Of a DNA stretch of 64,000 nt, positions 1 to 8,737 are shown piece after piece. The stretch lies in NCBI GenBank assembly GCA_021805205.1, contig JAJZFV010000015.1, positions 107,190-171,189 on the forward strand, written 5' to 3'. The notes under the pieces are model-generated. The model searched no databases. It worked only from the letters and a program-made list of their open reading frames with translations, and had not been told where the DNA came from. A program made the position numbers and the translations under genes. Numbering within the stretch: position 1 is the stretch's first letter; each line of letters begins with the position of its first letter. The stretch is from Actinomycetes bacterium. Lineage in GTDB: Bacteria > Actinomycetota > Acidimicrobiia > Acidimicrobiales > Acidimicrobiaceae.

Positions 1-2459
1 TTTTCGCCGAAGATCGCTCTAAGAAGTCGCTCTTCTGGGGTCAGCTCAGTTTCACCCTTAGGGGTTACTTTGCCTACCAGAATATCGTTAGGACCTACCT
101 CGGCACCGATTCGGATTATTCCACGCTCGTCGAGATCAGAGAGGATCTCCTCAGAGAGGTTTGGAATATCTCTGGTGATCTCCTCGGGCCCAAGACGGGT
201 CTCGCGAGCATCAGTCTCGTGCTCGTCTATGTGGATCGAGGTAAGTACATCATCCTTGACCAAACGCTCAGAGAGGATGATCGCGTCTTCGTAGTTGTAA
301 CCCTCCCATGGCATGAACGCAACTAGCAAGTTCTTACCGAGAGCCAGATCTCCGAAGTGAGTCGCCGGGCCATCTGCAAGAACAGATCCCTTTTCAACTC
401 GGTCACCAACATTTACCACTACCTTCTGGTTGTAGCAGGTATTTTGGTTCGAACGTCGGAATTTAGCGATCGAGTAGATCTTGCGACCAAGAACCCGACC
501 ATAGCGATCGGTCTCACCAACCTCGTATTCGACGGTAACTCTGTCGCCGCTTACGTCGGTAACGAGGCCGACGCCCTCTGCCATAACCACGTCACCAGCG
601 TCACGGGCAGCGCGGGACTCTACGCCAGTGCCGATGTATGGTGCTTCAGGCACCAACAGCGGAACCGCCTGCTTTTGCATGTTTGCACCCATGAGCGCTC
701 TGTTAGCGTCGTCGTGCTCAACGAATGGAATCAAAGAAGTTGAAACTGATACGATCTGCTTTGGAGAGACGTCCATCAACTGGACTTCCTTGGCTGAAAC
801 ATAGTCGATCTCGGAGGTCGAGCCATAGGAGGTGGTGTCGACGCCAACTCGAACCTCAGCACCAACTGGGCCTCTTCGCACGAGAACCTTATCGTCGATA
901 AATCGGCCGCTGGCATCGAGAGGTGCGTTAGCCTGAGCGATAACAAACTGCTCTTCGGCGTCGGCGGAGTAGTACTCAACCTCATCGGTTACAACGCCGT
1001 CGACTACCTTGCGGTAAGGCGTCTCGATAAAGCCGAATTCATTAATTTTGGCATAGCTAGCGAGCGCACCGATTAGTCCAATATTTGGACCTTCTGGCGT
1101 CTCGATGGGACACATTCTTCCATAGTGAGAGGTGTGAACGTCGCGAACTTCGAAGCCAGCACGCTCCCTGGAAAGTCCACCAGGTCCAAGTGCATTGAGG
1201 CGCCGCTTATGAGCCAATCCAGATAGTGGATTTACTTGGTCCATGAACTGACTCAACTGCGAAGTAGCAAAAAACTCTTTTATAGCAGCGGTAACAGGGC
1301 GAATGTTGATCAGAGTCTGCGGAGTAATTGCCTCGACGTCTTGAGTCGACATCCTCTCCTTGACCAAACGCTCCAAGCGAGATAGACCAAGACGTAGCTG
1401 GTTTTGAATGAGTTCGCCGACGTTACGAATACGACGGTTCGCGAAGTGGTCCTGATCATCCAGACGGTAACCCTGCTTTTGGGCTACGAGTGAGAGCATG
1501 TAGGAGATTGCGGCGAGAATCTCAGCTGGGCAAAGAGTCGTATCGGTGTCCCCGGGAGGGGTTAGCTCGACACCGAGCACCTCGGAGAGGCGTTCGATCT
1601 CGTCACCAAGTTTACGGGAGAGCTTGTACCTACCAACTCGGGTAAGGTCATAGCGCTTTGAGGAGAAAAAAGAGCTTTCGAAGTAGCTACGTGCCGCCTC
1701 GACGTTTTGAGGATCGCTTGGTCGAACTCTCTTAAGAATCTCAAGCAGTGCTTCGTCTTGGGTCTTAGCGATGTTCTTGTCTTTGGCCCATTGGTCTGCC
1801 AAAAAGTCGTACTCGGCTACGAATTTCTCGAGCAACTCCGGATCATCGTATCCTAGGGCGCGAATTAGGGTGAAGATAGAGATACGACGCTTGCGGGCTA
1901 CACGAGCTCCAGCATTTAGTTCCCGTCCTGGCTTTGCCTCAACATCGAACTCTAACCATTCACCGCGATAGGCGTGAATCGTTCCCGAAACAACAGTCTT
2001 GGCCTCACGACCCTTTTGGAAGATAATTCCTGGTGACCTAACCAACTGCGACACTACGACGCGCTCAGTTCCATTAATGATGAAGGTACCGCGCTCGGTC
2101 ATGATCGGGAAGTCGCCCATGAAGACCGTGTGCTCTTTGAGCTCGCCTGTAGTCTTATTTATAAAGGTCGCCTTCACGAAGATCGGAGCCTGATACGTGA
2201 GATCTCTCTCCTTGCAGTGCTCTTCGGTATGCTTTGGCTCCGGAACCAAATCAGGGTCATCGGGATCGAAGCTGAGCTCGAGAGCCAACTTTCCCGAAAA
2301 ATCTTCGATTGGGCTTAATTCAGCGAAGGCTTCAGAGAGCCCCTTCTTCAAAAACCACTCGAAAGACTCCCTTTGGATCGAGATAAGATCTGGAAGAGGC
2401 AACACCTCTTCAAGATTTGCAAACGAATACCGCTCGATAGAACGAGATCTAGAGGTCAA
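1..2459 (-). CDS. rpoB: RNA polymerase beta subunit, 3' end cut by window edge
   Basis: Catalytic beta subunit of RNA polymerase. About 819 codons are present; the C-terminal third lies left of the window. The N-terminus reads [16 protein letters not shown] followed by [13 protein letters not shown], typical of actinobacterial RpoB. I place the start at the TTG at 2459-2457: it has GGGAG about ten bases upstream, and an in-frame stop lies further upstream. The rifampicin-binding cluster is visible at roughly 1180-1260 (SQFMDQ, then [14 protein letters not shown]), followed by [11 protein letters not shown] and [11 protein letters not shown]. The residue equivalent to E. coli Ser531 is Asn (codon at 1196-1194, residue 422 here). 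It lies downstream of rplL with a hairpin in the gap. Confidence 0.97.
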   Translation of the reverse strand, partial: MTSRSRSIERYSFANLEEVLPLPDLISIQRESFEWFLKKGLSEAFAELSPIEDFSGKLALELSFDPDDPDLVPEPKHTEEHCKERDLTYQAPIFVKATFINKTTGELKEHTVFMGDFPIMTERGTFIINGTERVVVSQLVRSPGIIFQKGREAKTVVSGTIHAYRGEWLEFDVEAKPGRELNAGARVARKRRISIFTLIRALGYDDPELLEKFVAEYDFLADQWAKDKNIAKTQDEALLEILKRVRPSDPQNVEAARSYFESSFFSSKRYDLTRVGRYKLSRKLGDEIERLSEVLGVELTPPGDTDTTLCPAEILAAISYMLSLVAQKQGYRLDDQDHFANRRIRNVGELIQNQLRLGLSRLERLVKERMSTQDVEAITPQTLINIRPVTAAIKEFFATSQLSQFMDQVNPLSGLAHKRRLNALGPGGLSRERAGFEVRDVHTSHYGRMCPIETPEGPNIGLIGALASYAKINEFGFIETPYRKVVDGVVTDEVEYYSADAEEQFVIAQANAPLDASGRFIDDKVLVRRGPVGAEVRVGVDTTSYGSTSEIDYVSAKEVQLMDVSPKQIVSVSTSLIPFVEHDDANRALMGANMQKQAVPLLVPEAPYIGTGVESRAARDAGDVVMAEGVGLVTDVSGDRVTVEYEVGETDRYGRVLGRKIYSIAKFRRSNQNTCYNQKVVVNVGDRVEKGSVLADGPATHFGDLALGKNLLVAFMPWEGYNYEDAIILSERLVKDDVLTSIHIDEHETDARETRLGPEEITRDIPNLSEEILSDLDERGIIRIGAEVGPNDILVGKVTPKGETELTPEERLLRAIFGE

Positions 2460-2592
2460 TTGATACTCTCCCAGCTCGAGTAGAGGTGATTTTAGACGTG
2501 ACTCGCCAAGGACTCTTGCTAACTACCAGTAGGTGAAAGAGGGCGAGGCTATTTAGGTGCACGACAACCAATCAGTTTATACGCAAAGACAC

Positions 2593-2629
2593 AAAGATGA
2601 GCCTATCCCATTGGGATAGACTCATCTTT
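2593..2629 (-). terminator. Hairpin between rplL and rpoB, probable attenuator
   Basis: AAAGATGAG at 2593-2601 pairs with CTCATCTTT at 2621-2629. Inside it, CTATCCC pairs with GGGATAG around a 3-base loop, giving a stem of about 16 pairs with one mismatch. Read on the minus strand the tail is only moderately T-rich, so partial read-through into rpoB is expected, as is usual for the rplL-rpoB attenuator. The T-run is better on the plus strand, but no plus-strand gene leads into it. Confidence 0.7.
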
Positions 2630-2739
2630 TTATTTAAGTATGTCGCCGCTACGTCTCCGACGCGGCTATCTATAGTTAGAAAGAATAGCGACTTTAGGTT
2701 ACCGAAGCAACCAATCCCGGCAAATTCTCGCTTGACTAG

Positions 2740-3123
2740 CTACTTCAACTCTACAGTTGCGCCAGCTGACTCAAGCTGAGCCTTAGCCTTCTCGGCATCT
2801 TCCTTCGAGACCTTCTCAAGAACAGCCTTAGGAGCAGCTTCAACTAGATCCTTGGCTTCTTTTAGACCTAGGCTTGTTAGGCCACGGACTTCCTTGATGA
2901 CCTGGATCTTGGTCTCGCCAACGCTGACTAAGACAACGTCAAACTCATCTTGCTCTTCAGCTGCAGGAGCTGCATCTCCACCGGCACCAGCTGGCGCTGC
3001 GGCGAAGGCGACTGGAGCAGCAGCGGTAACGCCAAACTTCTCCTCGAAGGCCTTGAGTAGCTCACTGAGCTCTAGGACGGTCATACCAGCGATAGATTCG
3101 AGGATCTCTTCTGTAGTTGCCAT
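2740..3123 (-). CDS. rplL: 50S ribosomal protein L7/L12
   Basis: Stalk protein of the large subunit that recruits translation GTPases. It has 127 residues, the usual length. The N-terminal dimerisation helix ([27 protein letters not shown]) is followed by an Ala/Pro/Gly-rich hinge at about 35-56 and the C-terminal domain with [18 protein letters not shown] and [10 protein letters not shown]. It lies 117 bases downstream of rplJ and upstream of rpoB, separated from rpoB by a hairpin. Confidence 0.98.
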   Translation of the reverse strand: MATTEEILESIAGMTVLELSELLKAFEEKFGVTAAAPVAFAAAPAGAGGDAAPAAEEQDEFDVVLVSVGETKIQVIKEVRGLTSLGLKEAKDLVEAAPKAVLEKVSKEDAEKAKAQLESAGATVELK

Positions 3124-3240
3124 TTTAGGTTATACCTTTCTTATTTTCTAAATTTGCACTCACGAGAGCAGCAGTGCCGACTCTTGAGGCAGAGGTCGCG
3201 AGCCCTTTGCTAAGCGACCAAACTTGCTAGACCACTGCTA

Positions 3241-3774
3241 TTAAGCCGCTTCGTCCCGACGCTTGTCGACCAAGGCCGAAAGAGCGTAAGCGAAGTTTTG
3301 TGGAAGTGCCTTGAGGACGTATGCGAAGTCCCGCATTGGTGCAGCCATAACGCCTGCGATCTGACCAAGAAGAACGTCCCTCGAGGGAAGATCAGCTAAT
3401 GCTAGTGCACCAGCTCCATCGATTACCGAAGATCCTAGGACCCCAGCCTTGACGACGAGGTTTGCATTGCCCTTGGCAAATTCCTTGACCACCTTTGCAA
3501 CTTCAACGGCGTCTGCTTCCACAAAAGCAAGAGCAGTTGGACCCTCCAGGTAACCGTCGAGTCCATCAAGGCCAGCTTCATGGGCGGCGATCTTAATCAA
3601 GGTATTTTTGTATATCTTGAAAGAACCACCAACGCCCTTTAGCTGACGTCGAAGATTTTCTAGATCCGAGACCTTCAAGCCTCGATACTCCGTCAAGATT
3701 ACCGCCGCAGAATTGTTGAAGCGCTCAGTAAGCTCCTCAACTATCGCAACCTTGCCGGGACGCGGATTTTCCAT
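3241..3774 (-). CDS. rplJ: 50S ribosomal protein L10
   Basis: L10 forms the base of the L7/L12 stalk and in many bacteria represses its own mRNA. It has 177 residues, starting MENPRPGKVAIVEELTERF with the typical AAVILTEYRGLKVSDLENLRRQL segment, TLIKIA and a central GPTALAF. The C-terminal helix that binds L12 dimers is present. The gene is preceded by a terminator-like hairpin (3794-3821), the usual site of L10-leader control. Confidence 0.97.
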   Translation of the reverse strand: MENPRPGKVAIVEELTERFNNSAAVILTEYRGLKVSDLENLRRQLKGVGGSFKIYKNTLIKIAAHEAGLDGLDGYLEGPTALAFVEADAVEVAKVVKEFAKGNANLVVKAGVLGSSVIDGAGALALADLPSRDVLLGQIAGVMAAPMRDFAYVLKALPQNFAYALSALVDKRRDEAA

Positions 3775-3793
3775 ACCCTACTCCTAAATAAAA

Positions 3794-3821
3794 AACTGCC
3801 ACGGATATATCCATGGCAGTT
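3794..3821 (-). promoter_or_regulatory. L10-leader-type attenuator hairpin upstream of rplJ
   Basis: AACTGCCA (3794-3801) and TGGCAGTT (3814-3821) form an 8-bp stem. Read on the minus strand it is followed directly by a run of T (TTTTTTATTT) and then the rplJ ribosome-binding site AGGAG. This is the layout of an intrinsic terminator inside a ribosomal-protein leader, between rplA and rplJ. The upstream L10-binding kink-turn was not modelled. Confidence 0.65.
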
Positions 3822-3911
3822 CACCTAAACTTGCTGTCCCCTATTCAGGTGGTTTCCCTTAAGAACCTGAAGTCTCCGGCGACTGCCCTATAAAAATCTT
3901 TTGCGAAGAGG

Positions 3912-4616
3912 CTACTCTTCTTCGCTAGCACGCATTCTGTTGGTATCGACCTTGACACCAGGTCCCATCGTTGGCGAGATTGTAACGCTTCTGAAGTAGC
4001 GTCCTTTAGCTGAGGAAGGCTTAGCCCTCGATAATTCATCGATAACCGCACGAAAGTTACTCAAAATCGCCTCTTTGTCGAAGGAGGCCTTACCAATTGG
4101 AACCTGCACGTTTCCAACTCGATCGGTTCGATATTCAACACGACCACCTTTGAACTCGCGAACCGCACGACCAACGTCTGTCGTTACAGTTCCGGTCTTT
4201 GGGTTTGGCATTAGGCCACGAGGCCCCAAGACGCGACCAAGCTTACCAACTTGACCCATCAGATCGGGGGTAGCAATTGCGATATCGAAGTCAAGGAAAC
4301 CTTCGGATTGAATCCGATTCACTAAATCATCGGCACCAATAACATCGGCGCCCGCCTCTCGAGCTTCAATCGCAGCATCTCCTGCGGCAAATACAGCCAC
4401 ACGAACGTCTTTACCGGTTCCAGCAGGCAGAGATACTGTACCTCTAACGATCTGGTCGGCCTTTCTCGGGTCAACACCGAGTCGAACCGCGAGCTCAATC
4501 GACTCATCAAACTTTGCAGTTGCCAACTTCTTGGCAGTCTCAACCGCTTCGTGAGGAAGGTTCAGTCGCTCTCGGTCATACGACGCGAGAAGCGCCTTCA
4601 TACGCTTATTTGCCAT
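3912..4616 (-). CDS. rplA: 50S ribosomal protein L1
   Basis: Binds 23S rRNA at the L1 stalk near the E site and, in many bacteria, represses the rplK-rplA mRNA. It has 234 residues, the normal length, with [30 protein letters not shown] near the N-terminus, the central [10 protein letters not shown] and [28 protein letters not shown] block, and the C-terminal [34 protein letters not shown] signature. It lies 32 bases downstream of rplK. Confidence 0.98.
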   Translation of the reverse strand: MANKRMKALLASYDRERLNLPHEAVETAKKLATAKFDESIELAVRLGVDPRKADQIVRGTVSLPAGTGKDVRVAVFAAGDAAIEAREAGADVIGADDLVNRIQSEGFLDFDIAIATPDLMGQVGKLGRVLGPRGLMPNPKTGTVTTDVGRAVREFKGGRVEYRTDRVGNVQVPIGKASFDKEAILSNFRAVIDELSRAKPSSAKGRYFRSVTISPTMGPGVKVDTNRMRASEEE

Positions 4617-4648
4617 TATCTATAATCTCCCAAATTTAGGACCGGTAA

Positions 4649-5074
4649 TTAGTTGACCTTAATTCCCATCGAGCGAGCTGTTCCAGCAATCTGCTTCTTA
4701 GCCGCTTCAATGTCATAGGCGTTAATATCCGGCATCTTGGTTCTAGCGATTTCTTCGAGTTGGCTTTCACTGATAGTTCCAGCTACAACTCGCTTATTTG
4801 TTGCCGACCCTTTCGCAACACCTGCAGCTTGCCTTAGCAGAACAGGCGTCGGAGGGGTCTTTAGGACGAAGGTAAAGGAACGATCGTCAAAGATAGTAAC
4901 TTCTACTGGGATGACCGTTCCACGCTGTGCCTCCGTGGCTGCATTGTACTGCTTGCAGAACTCCATCGTTTGAATACCATGAGGTCCAAGTGCGGTACCA
5001 ACCGGAGGCGCAGGTGTCGCGGCTCCCGCTGGGAGTTGAATCTTTACAACAGCTGTTACTCTACGCTTTGCCAT
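4649..5074 (-). CDS. rplK: 50S ribosomal protein L11
   Basis: Component of the GTPase-associated centre, needed for factor-dependent GTP hydrolysis and the stringent response. It has 141 residues, the family length. Visible landmarks are [24 protein letters not shown] in the N-terminal domain, which forms the thiostrepton site with 23S r[12 protein letters not shown], and the C-terminal RNA-binding domain with [26 protein letters not shown] and AGTARSMGI. It is the first ribosomal gene after nusG. Confidence 0.98.
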   Translation of the reverse strand: MAKRRVTAVVKIQLPAGAATPAPPVGTALGPHGIQTMEFCKQYNAATEAQRGTVIPVEVTIFDDRSFTFVLKTPPTPVLLRQAAGVAKGSATNKRVVAGTISESQLEEIARTKMPDINAYDIEAAKKQIAGTARSMGIKVN

Positions 5075-5102
5075 AATCTTTTTCGTTCCACTGACTTAGA
5101 GA

Positions 5103-5163
5103 GTCGACATTTTTGCCAACAAAATAACTTAAACAATCTACAGTGCAGACGCTGTAGGTCGAC
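5103..5163 (-). promoter_or_regulatory. Possible leader structure upstream of rplK
   Basis: The 109-base nusG-rplK gap holds CTACAG (5138-5143) paired with CTGTAG (5152-5157). GTCGAC occurs on the far left (5103-5108) and again immediately to the right (5158-5163), allowing a longer alternative pairing. L1 autoregulation acts on this leader in other bacteria. No match to the 23S mimic was established, so the role is inferred. Confidence 0.3.
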
Positions 5164-5183
5164 CGCTTTTCACAAATTGGCTA

Positions 5184-5864
5184 CTATACCTTAGCAACTT
5201 GCGAAAATTCGAGCTCAACTGGAGTCTCTCGTCCAAAGATATTGACGAGAACCTTCAACTTGAGGTGATCTTCGTTGATCTCCGATATAATACCCGTCAA
5301 TCCTTCAAAGGCACCGTCTTTGACCGTGACCGGATCGCCCAGTTGATACTCGAGAGAGGTTTTGGTCTTCCTCGGGCTCTCGCGAACTTCAGTCGAGAAG
5401 TTCATTACTGATTCGACTTCTTTGCGACTCAGTGGCGTCGGTCGGCTTCCCATTCCAACAAATCCCGTCACCCCTGGAGTGTGCCTAATTACGTCCCATG
5501 TCTGATCATCAAGGTCGGCACGAACCATAATGTATCCAGGAAACACCTTCTTTTGCGAGGTAACCCTTTTACCATTTTTGATTTCAGTGACATCTTCCAT
5601 CGGTATGAAGATGTCATAGATTCGGTCTTCTACCTCCATAGACATCATTCGAGTCTCGAGGTTGGACTTTACCTTATTTTCGTAACCCGAATAGGAGTGA
5701 ATAACATACCAGTCACCGGGTAGATCAAATGGCGAAATGATCGGTTCAGCATCTTCGACCAGTTCCACATCTTCACGAACGTACTCAAGCTGACCGGTAG
5801 ATACAGGCGCAGCTATAACGTCACCCAGGGGAGCCTCTGGCTCCTCTTCAAAAAAGTCACTCAT
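5184..5864 (-). CDS. nusG: Transcription termination/antitermination factor NusG
   Basis: Binds RNA polymerase and couples it to Rho or ribosomes. It has 226 residues. An acidic N-terminal extension of about 50 residues, common in Actinobacteria, precedes the NGN domain (about 52-145: [40 protein letters not shown]). The C-terminal KOW domain is at about 170-226 ([21 protein letters not shown], ending in [11 protein letters not shown]). It is 35 bases downstream of secE and co-oriented with the ribosomal genes. Confidence 0.98.
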   Translation of the reverse strand: MSDFFEEEPEAPLGDVIAAPVSTGQLEYVREDVELVEDAEPIISPFDLPGDWYVIHSYSGYENKVKSNLETRMMSMEVEDRIYDIFIPMEDVTEIKNGKRVTSQKKVFPGYIMVRADLDDQTWDVIRHTPGVTGFVGMGSRPTPLSRKEVESVMNFSTEVRESPRKTKTSLEYQLGDPVTVKDGAFEGLTGIISEINEDHLKLKVLVNIFGRETPVELEFSQVAKV

Positions 5865-5899
5865 ACTCTGCTTCCTAGCTTTAAGTTATCTATCTAAAC

Positions 5900-6193
5900 T
5901 CATCCGAAGAGGAAGAGCACTGCCTTTGAGAAGACAAAGTTAAGGCCGAATATCAACGCGATAAGAAGCGTAAGGGTTACAAAAACCACAGTTGAGTAGT
6001 TGACAACAACCTTGCGAGTCGGCCAATTGACCTTCGATAACTCTTCACCTACCTCTTTGAGGTAGCCTCTCGGAGTCACTCTTCTTGACTCTGGCAAATT
6101 CTTTTGGCTCGCGGCACGACGATTTGGAGCTGGTCGCGATGCTTCAGTCTGCGCTTGCTGGCGCGCCATTAATCTTTTTGTTTGACGATTCAT
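5900..6193 (-). CDS. secE: Preprotein translocase subunit SecE
   Basis: Essential single-span subunit that clamps SecY in the Sec channel. It has 97 residues. A basic, hydrophilic N-terminal tail of about 50 residues is followed by the conserved amphipathic segment YLKEVGEELSKVNWPTRKVV and one membrane span at about 68-95. Its place between tRNA-Trp and nusG is the standard bacterial arrangement. Confidence 0.96.
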   Translation of the reverse strand: MNRQTKRLMARQQAQTEASRPAPNRRAASQKNLPESRRVTPRGYLKEVGEELSKVNWPTRKVVVNYSTVVFVTLTLLIALIFGLNFVFSKAVLFLFG

Positions 6194-6230
6194 AATCCGA
6201 TCCTCGTTTGAGGTGCCGACCTACTCTGAG

Positions 6231-6303
6231 CAGGGCAGGAGGGACTCGAACCCCCAACCCCCGGTTTTGGAGACCGGTGCTCTACCAATTGAGCTACTAC
6301 CCT
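6231..6303 (-). tRNA. tRNA-Trp (anticodon CCA)
   Basis: On the minus strand the cloverleaf is complete. The 7-bp acceptor pairs AGGGTAG with CTGCCCT, and the anticodon arm CCGGT-CTCCAAA-ACCGG gives anticodon CCA. The T-loop is TTCGAGT and the discriminator is G. The CCA tail is not encoded. It sits directly upstream of secE, a conserved position. Confidence 0.96.
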
Positions 6304-6439
6304 ACAACGACGCGCAAATGCGAGCCTACGCTAAAATTTAGCATGAATAAGTCTAAATGAATAACCGCGTAACCGATCCCCTAATGGAGATCTAATTTCA
6401 TCAACGTAGCCATAGGCTGCCCCTATATCTTGGATAGTA

Positions 6440-7024
6440 ATGACCAACTCCAGCAAATTGCCGCTTCACCAGATCGACAAAGCTCATATCAGGGACTTAG
6501 TGAGTCAAGCGAAAGCTGGAAGCAAAGATGCGTTCGATGAGTTGGTACGCATCACATATCCTCGACTTCTCTCTGTCTCGATACGTCTCACGGGCAACGC
6601 CGAAGACGCCAAAGACGTCCTTCAAGAGGCCTATATCCGAGCCTTTAGATCGATCAAGAATTATCGAGAAGAGGCCAACTTTTGGAATTGGATGCAGGCC
6701 ATAATTCGAAATGTAGCCTCATCCCTCCTCGCTCGGGCACGTAGACGGCGATTTGAAGTGATCGACGGAACGGAGTCGAGTGACCTTTCGTTAACCAAGA
6801 ACTATATGGATCAGGACATCGTGGACTCTATCGACCTCGAAGAGGCTATGGACGAGCTTCCTTCAGAGATGAAGCGACTCGTCCTCCTGAAGGACTTTTA
6901 CGGTCTAGAGCATTCCGAAATTGCCCATCGCCTATCCATTTCCGAAGCCAACGCTAAGGTGCGGTTACATCGAGCTAGAAACGCATTAAAACTCCGCCTC
7001 GAGCAGAGACTGCCGAAGAGATAA
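6440..7024 (+). CDS. ECF-type RNA polymerase sigma factor
   Basis: Group 4 (ECF) sigma-70 family protein of 194 residues. Region 2 spans about 27-95, with DELVRITYPRLLSVSIRLTGN, EDAKDVLQEAYIRAFRSI and FWNWMQAIIRNVA. Region 4 is at about 130-185, with LPSEMKRLVLLKDFYGLEHSEIA and the helix-turn-helix ISEANAKVRLHRARNALK. No region 3 is present. No anti-sigma gene lies next to it: the upstream neighbour is tRNA-Trp on the other strand and the downstream one is rpmG, also opposite. What it controls is unknown. The ATG at 6440 has only a weak GGAT upstream. Confidence 0.9.
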   Translation: MTNSSKLPLHQIDKAHIRDLVSQAKAGSKDAFDELVRITYPRLLSVSIRLTGNAEDAKDVLQEAYIRAFRSIKNYREEANFWNWMQAIIRNVASSLLARARRRRFEVIDGTESSDLSLTKNYMDQDIVDSIDLEEAMDELPSEMKRLVLLKDFYGLEHSEIAHRLSISEANAKVRLHRARNALKLRLEQRLPKR

Positions 7025-7028
7025 AAAA

Positions 7029-7051
7029 GGCCCCTCCGTCTTGGAGGGGCC
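7029..7051 (-). terminator. Intrinsic terminator of rpmG, shared with the sigma gene
   Basis: A perfect 9-bp GC-rich stem (GGCCCCTCC with GGAGGGGCC, 5-base loop) is followed on the minus strand by TTTTTTAT. That makes it a strong terminator for rpmG. It begins five bases after the sigma factor stop codon, so it may also end that transcript, although the plus-strand tail lacks a T-run. Confidence 0.85.
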
Positions 7052-7075
7052 CCATAAAACGAACTTCACAAAGAG

Positions 7076-7240
7076 TTATCTGGTCTCTTTGTGGGTTGTA
7101 TGGGAACGATCCCAACGGCAATACTTCTTCATCTCAATACGCTCACGATCATTTATTCTGTTCTTAGTCGTGATGTAATTACGACGCTTGCAGGTCTCGC
7201 AAGCCAAAGTGACTTTAATACGCTTTTCGTTCTTTGCCAT
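7076..7240 (-). CDS. rpmG: 50S ribosomal protein L33
   Basis: A 54-residue ORF beginning [22 protein letters not shown] and ending [17 protein letters not shown]. Length and sequence are those of L33. The first zinc-ribbon knuckle (CETC, residues 14-17) is intact. In the second, only the first Cys is present (YCRWDRSH), where zinc-binding forms have CxxC. The position between the tRNA-Thr/tRNA-Met pair and secE is typical for actinobacterial rpmG. It ends at the GC-rich terminator. Confidence 0.93.
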   Translation of the reverse strand: MAKNEKRIKVTLACETCKRRNYITTKNRINDRERIEMKKYCRWDRSHTTHKETR

Positions 7241-7321
7241 TTTCTATCCCTAAATCAAAAGACCAATTTTCAGGCCTCACCAACTTGGTTGAGGTTGGAG
7301 AAACTCCGCATCAACCACGAG

Positions 7322-7395
7322 TAGCGGCGGTCGGACTCGAACCGACGACCCCACGATTATGAGCCGTGTGCTCTAACCACCTGAGCTACGCCGCC
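7322..7395 (-). tRNA. tRNA-Met (anticodon CAT), elongator type
   Basis: The minus strand folds with acceptor GGCGGCG/CGCCGCT (one terminal G-U pair), anticodon stem CACGG/TCGTG, loop CTCATAA and T-loop TTCGAGT. The initiator hallmark of three G-C pairs in the anticodon stem is absent, so elongator Met is the best call. A lysidine-modified tRNA-Ile also carries CAT but is less likely given the place next to tRNA-Thr and rpmG. Confidence 0.93.
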
Positions 7396-7399
7396 AGAG

Positions 7400-7472
7400 A
7401 GCCCCCTGTCGGAATCGAACCGACGACCCCATCCTTACCATGGATGTGCTCTGCCGTCTGAGCTAAGGGGGC
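7400..7472 (-). tRNA. tRNA-Thr (anticodon GGT)
   Basis: Minus-strand cloverleaf with acceptor GCCCCCT/AGGGGGC, anticodon arm CATCC-ATGGTAA-GGATG giving GGT, and T-loop TTCGATT. CCA is not encoded. It lies four bases from tRNA-Met and is probably processed from the same transcript. Confidence 0.96.
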
Positions 7473-7569
7473 TCGACAAAAGTCAGCATATAAGCATATA
7501 TGGCCCGACTCCGAATGTAGCCTATTTGCAATCAATTGATTGCAACTTGGATAGGCAACTTCGTAAGCA

Positions 7570-8079
7570 ATGAATATAGACGACATCTATGCCACACGCT
7601 CCGTAACGCTTCGAGACACTGAAGCCCTAATGACGATCTATAACAGAGAGGTCGTGGGGTCTAGGGTCACCTTAGATCTCGTGCCAAGAAGCATATCCCA
7701 GCAACGCGCATGGATAGAGGAGCACCAAGGTGTTTACCCTGCATTGATCGCCTATAACAAAAGCAACGAAGACGTAGTCGGCTTTGCATCTGTCTCCCCG
7801 TATCGCATTCGACCGGGTTACTCTACAACCGTTGAAAACTCTATCTACATAGCCCCAGATCACCAAGGAAAGGGACTGGGGAAATATCTCCTTGCGGCGA
7901 TATTAGATGAGGCGGCTCACCACGGCTTTCATGCTTGTATCGCTAGAGTTGCGGCAGATCACGTAGCTTCAATAGCCCTGCACAAGTCATTAGGTTACTT
8001 CGAAGTAGGAATCGAACGAGAGATAGGTCGGAAGTTTGGAAAGTGGATCGATATGCTGCTGCTGGAAAAACTTCTCTAG
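7570..8079 (+). CDS. GNAT acetyltransferase, phosphinothricin-acetyltransferase-like
   Basis: A 169-residue GNAT-fold N-acetyltransferase. The acetyl-CoA loop is QGKGLG at 99-104, preceded by the beta-strand ENSIYIAPDH. The C-terminal half carries CIARVAADHVASIALHKSLGYFEVGIEREIGRKFGKWIDMLLLEK, the pattern of the PAT/Bar subfamily that acetylates phosphinothricin, methionine sulfone or related amino acids. The real substrate is not shown by the sequence. It is a single gene, divergent from the tRNA-Thr transcript. Confidence 0.88.
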   Translation: MNIDDIYATRSVTLRDTEALMTIYNREVVGSRVTLDLVPRSISQQRAWIEEHQGVYPALIAYNKSNEDVVGFASVSPYRIRPGYSTTVENSIYIAPDHQGKGLGKYLLAAILDEAAHHGFHACIARVAADHVASIALHKSLGYFEVGIEREIGRKFGKWIDMLLLEKLL

Positions 8080-8101
8080 GCGAACTCTAGCTTTACTTCT
8101 C

Positions 8102-8737
8102 CTATGGAGTTTCTAGAACTCTCCAGAGATACCAAGTAGCCATAGAGCCAACTGGGGTGAATTCATCTGCTAACTCCTTCAGATCGCCGTAAGTGGGGGT
8201 TCCGGCTAAACCTTTTAGCTTTTGATACCCTTTCCTTACTCCAAGATCTAAAGGGGCCCAAACGTCGTGTCGCCCTAGGTCAAATAGAAGGAACATCTGC
8301 GCAGACCATTGGCCAAATCCAAAAAGAGAGGTGATTATCTTCACGACGCCTTCGTCGTCGGCTGACAAGACCGATGTTATGAACTCGGGGTCTGTTGTAA
8401 AGACCGTCGCTAGTTCACTGATAGCTCGCTGCTTTGACTTTGAGAGTCCGACCTTTGAAAGATCCTCCGCTGATAGTTCGAGAACCTTTATCGCCTCTAA
8501 GGTTCCGTCGCAAACTTCGATAAGCCTAGCTTCGATAACTGATGCAACCCTGGTCGATAGCTGTTGATGAATAACCTTTCGAGCTAAGTTGGCAAAGAGT
8601 TCTTCGCTCTGTACTTGGCTGAACTGGGCTGTAAGCATCGGCGGGAGCCCAGAGGAAGTGATAACCTCATGGAAGTCATTGTCGATAGAGCAGAGCCTGT
8701 TAAGCTCGCCATATCCGTGTTCTTTACAAGTTTTCAA
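8102..8737 (-). CDS. DNA-3-methyladenine glycosylase II-like (HhH-GPD) enzyme
   Basis: Base-excision repair glycosylase of the AlkA branch of the HhH-GPD superfamily, 211 residues, without the extra N-terminal domain of E. coli AlkA. Landmarks are KVIHQQLSTRVASVIEARL, SAEDLSKVGLSKSKQRAISELA and the HhH motif near ITSLFGFGQWSAQMFLLFDLGR. The catalytic Asp is in VWAPLDLGVRKGYQ (about 170). Its start overlaps the last 14 bases of the upstream mannosyltransferase gene, so the two are probably translationally coupled. Confidence 0.88.
   Translation of the reverse strand: MKTCKEHGYGELNRLCSIDNDFHEVITSSGLPPMLTAQFSQVQSEELFANLARKVIHQQLSTRVASVIEARLIEVCDGTLEAIKVLELSAEDLSKVGLSKSKQRAISELATVFTTDPEFITSVLSADDEGVVKIITSLFGFGQWSAQMFLLFDLGRHDVWAPLDLGVRKGYQKLKGLAGTPTYGDLKELADEFTPVGSMATWYLWRVLETP

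Noticed and set aside
70..2463. Several plus-strand frames of 60-130 codons
   Set aside because: They lie antisense to rpoB, whose frame is unbroken and fully recognisable; the products resemble nothing and they have no start sites of quality.
6354..6380. TAAA followed by CCGAT upstream of the sigma factor gene, FliA/WhiG-like
   Set aside because: The spacing is a base short, the -10 match stops at CCGATCC, and such pairs are expected by chance about once or twice in a window this size.
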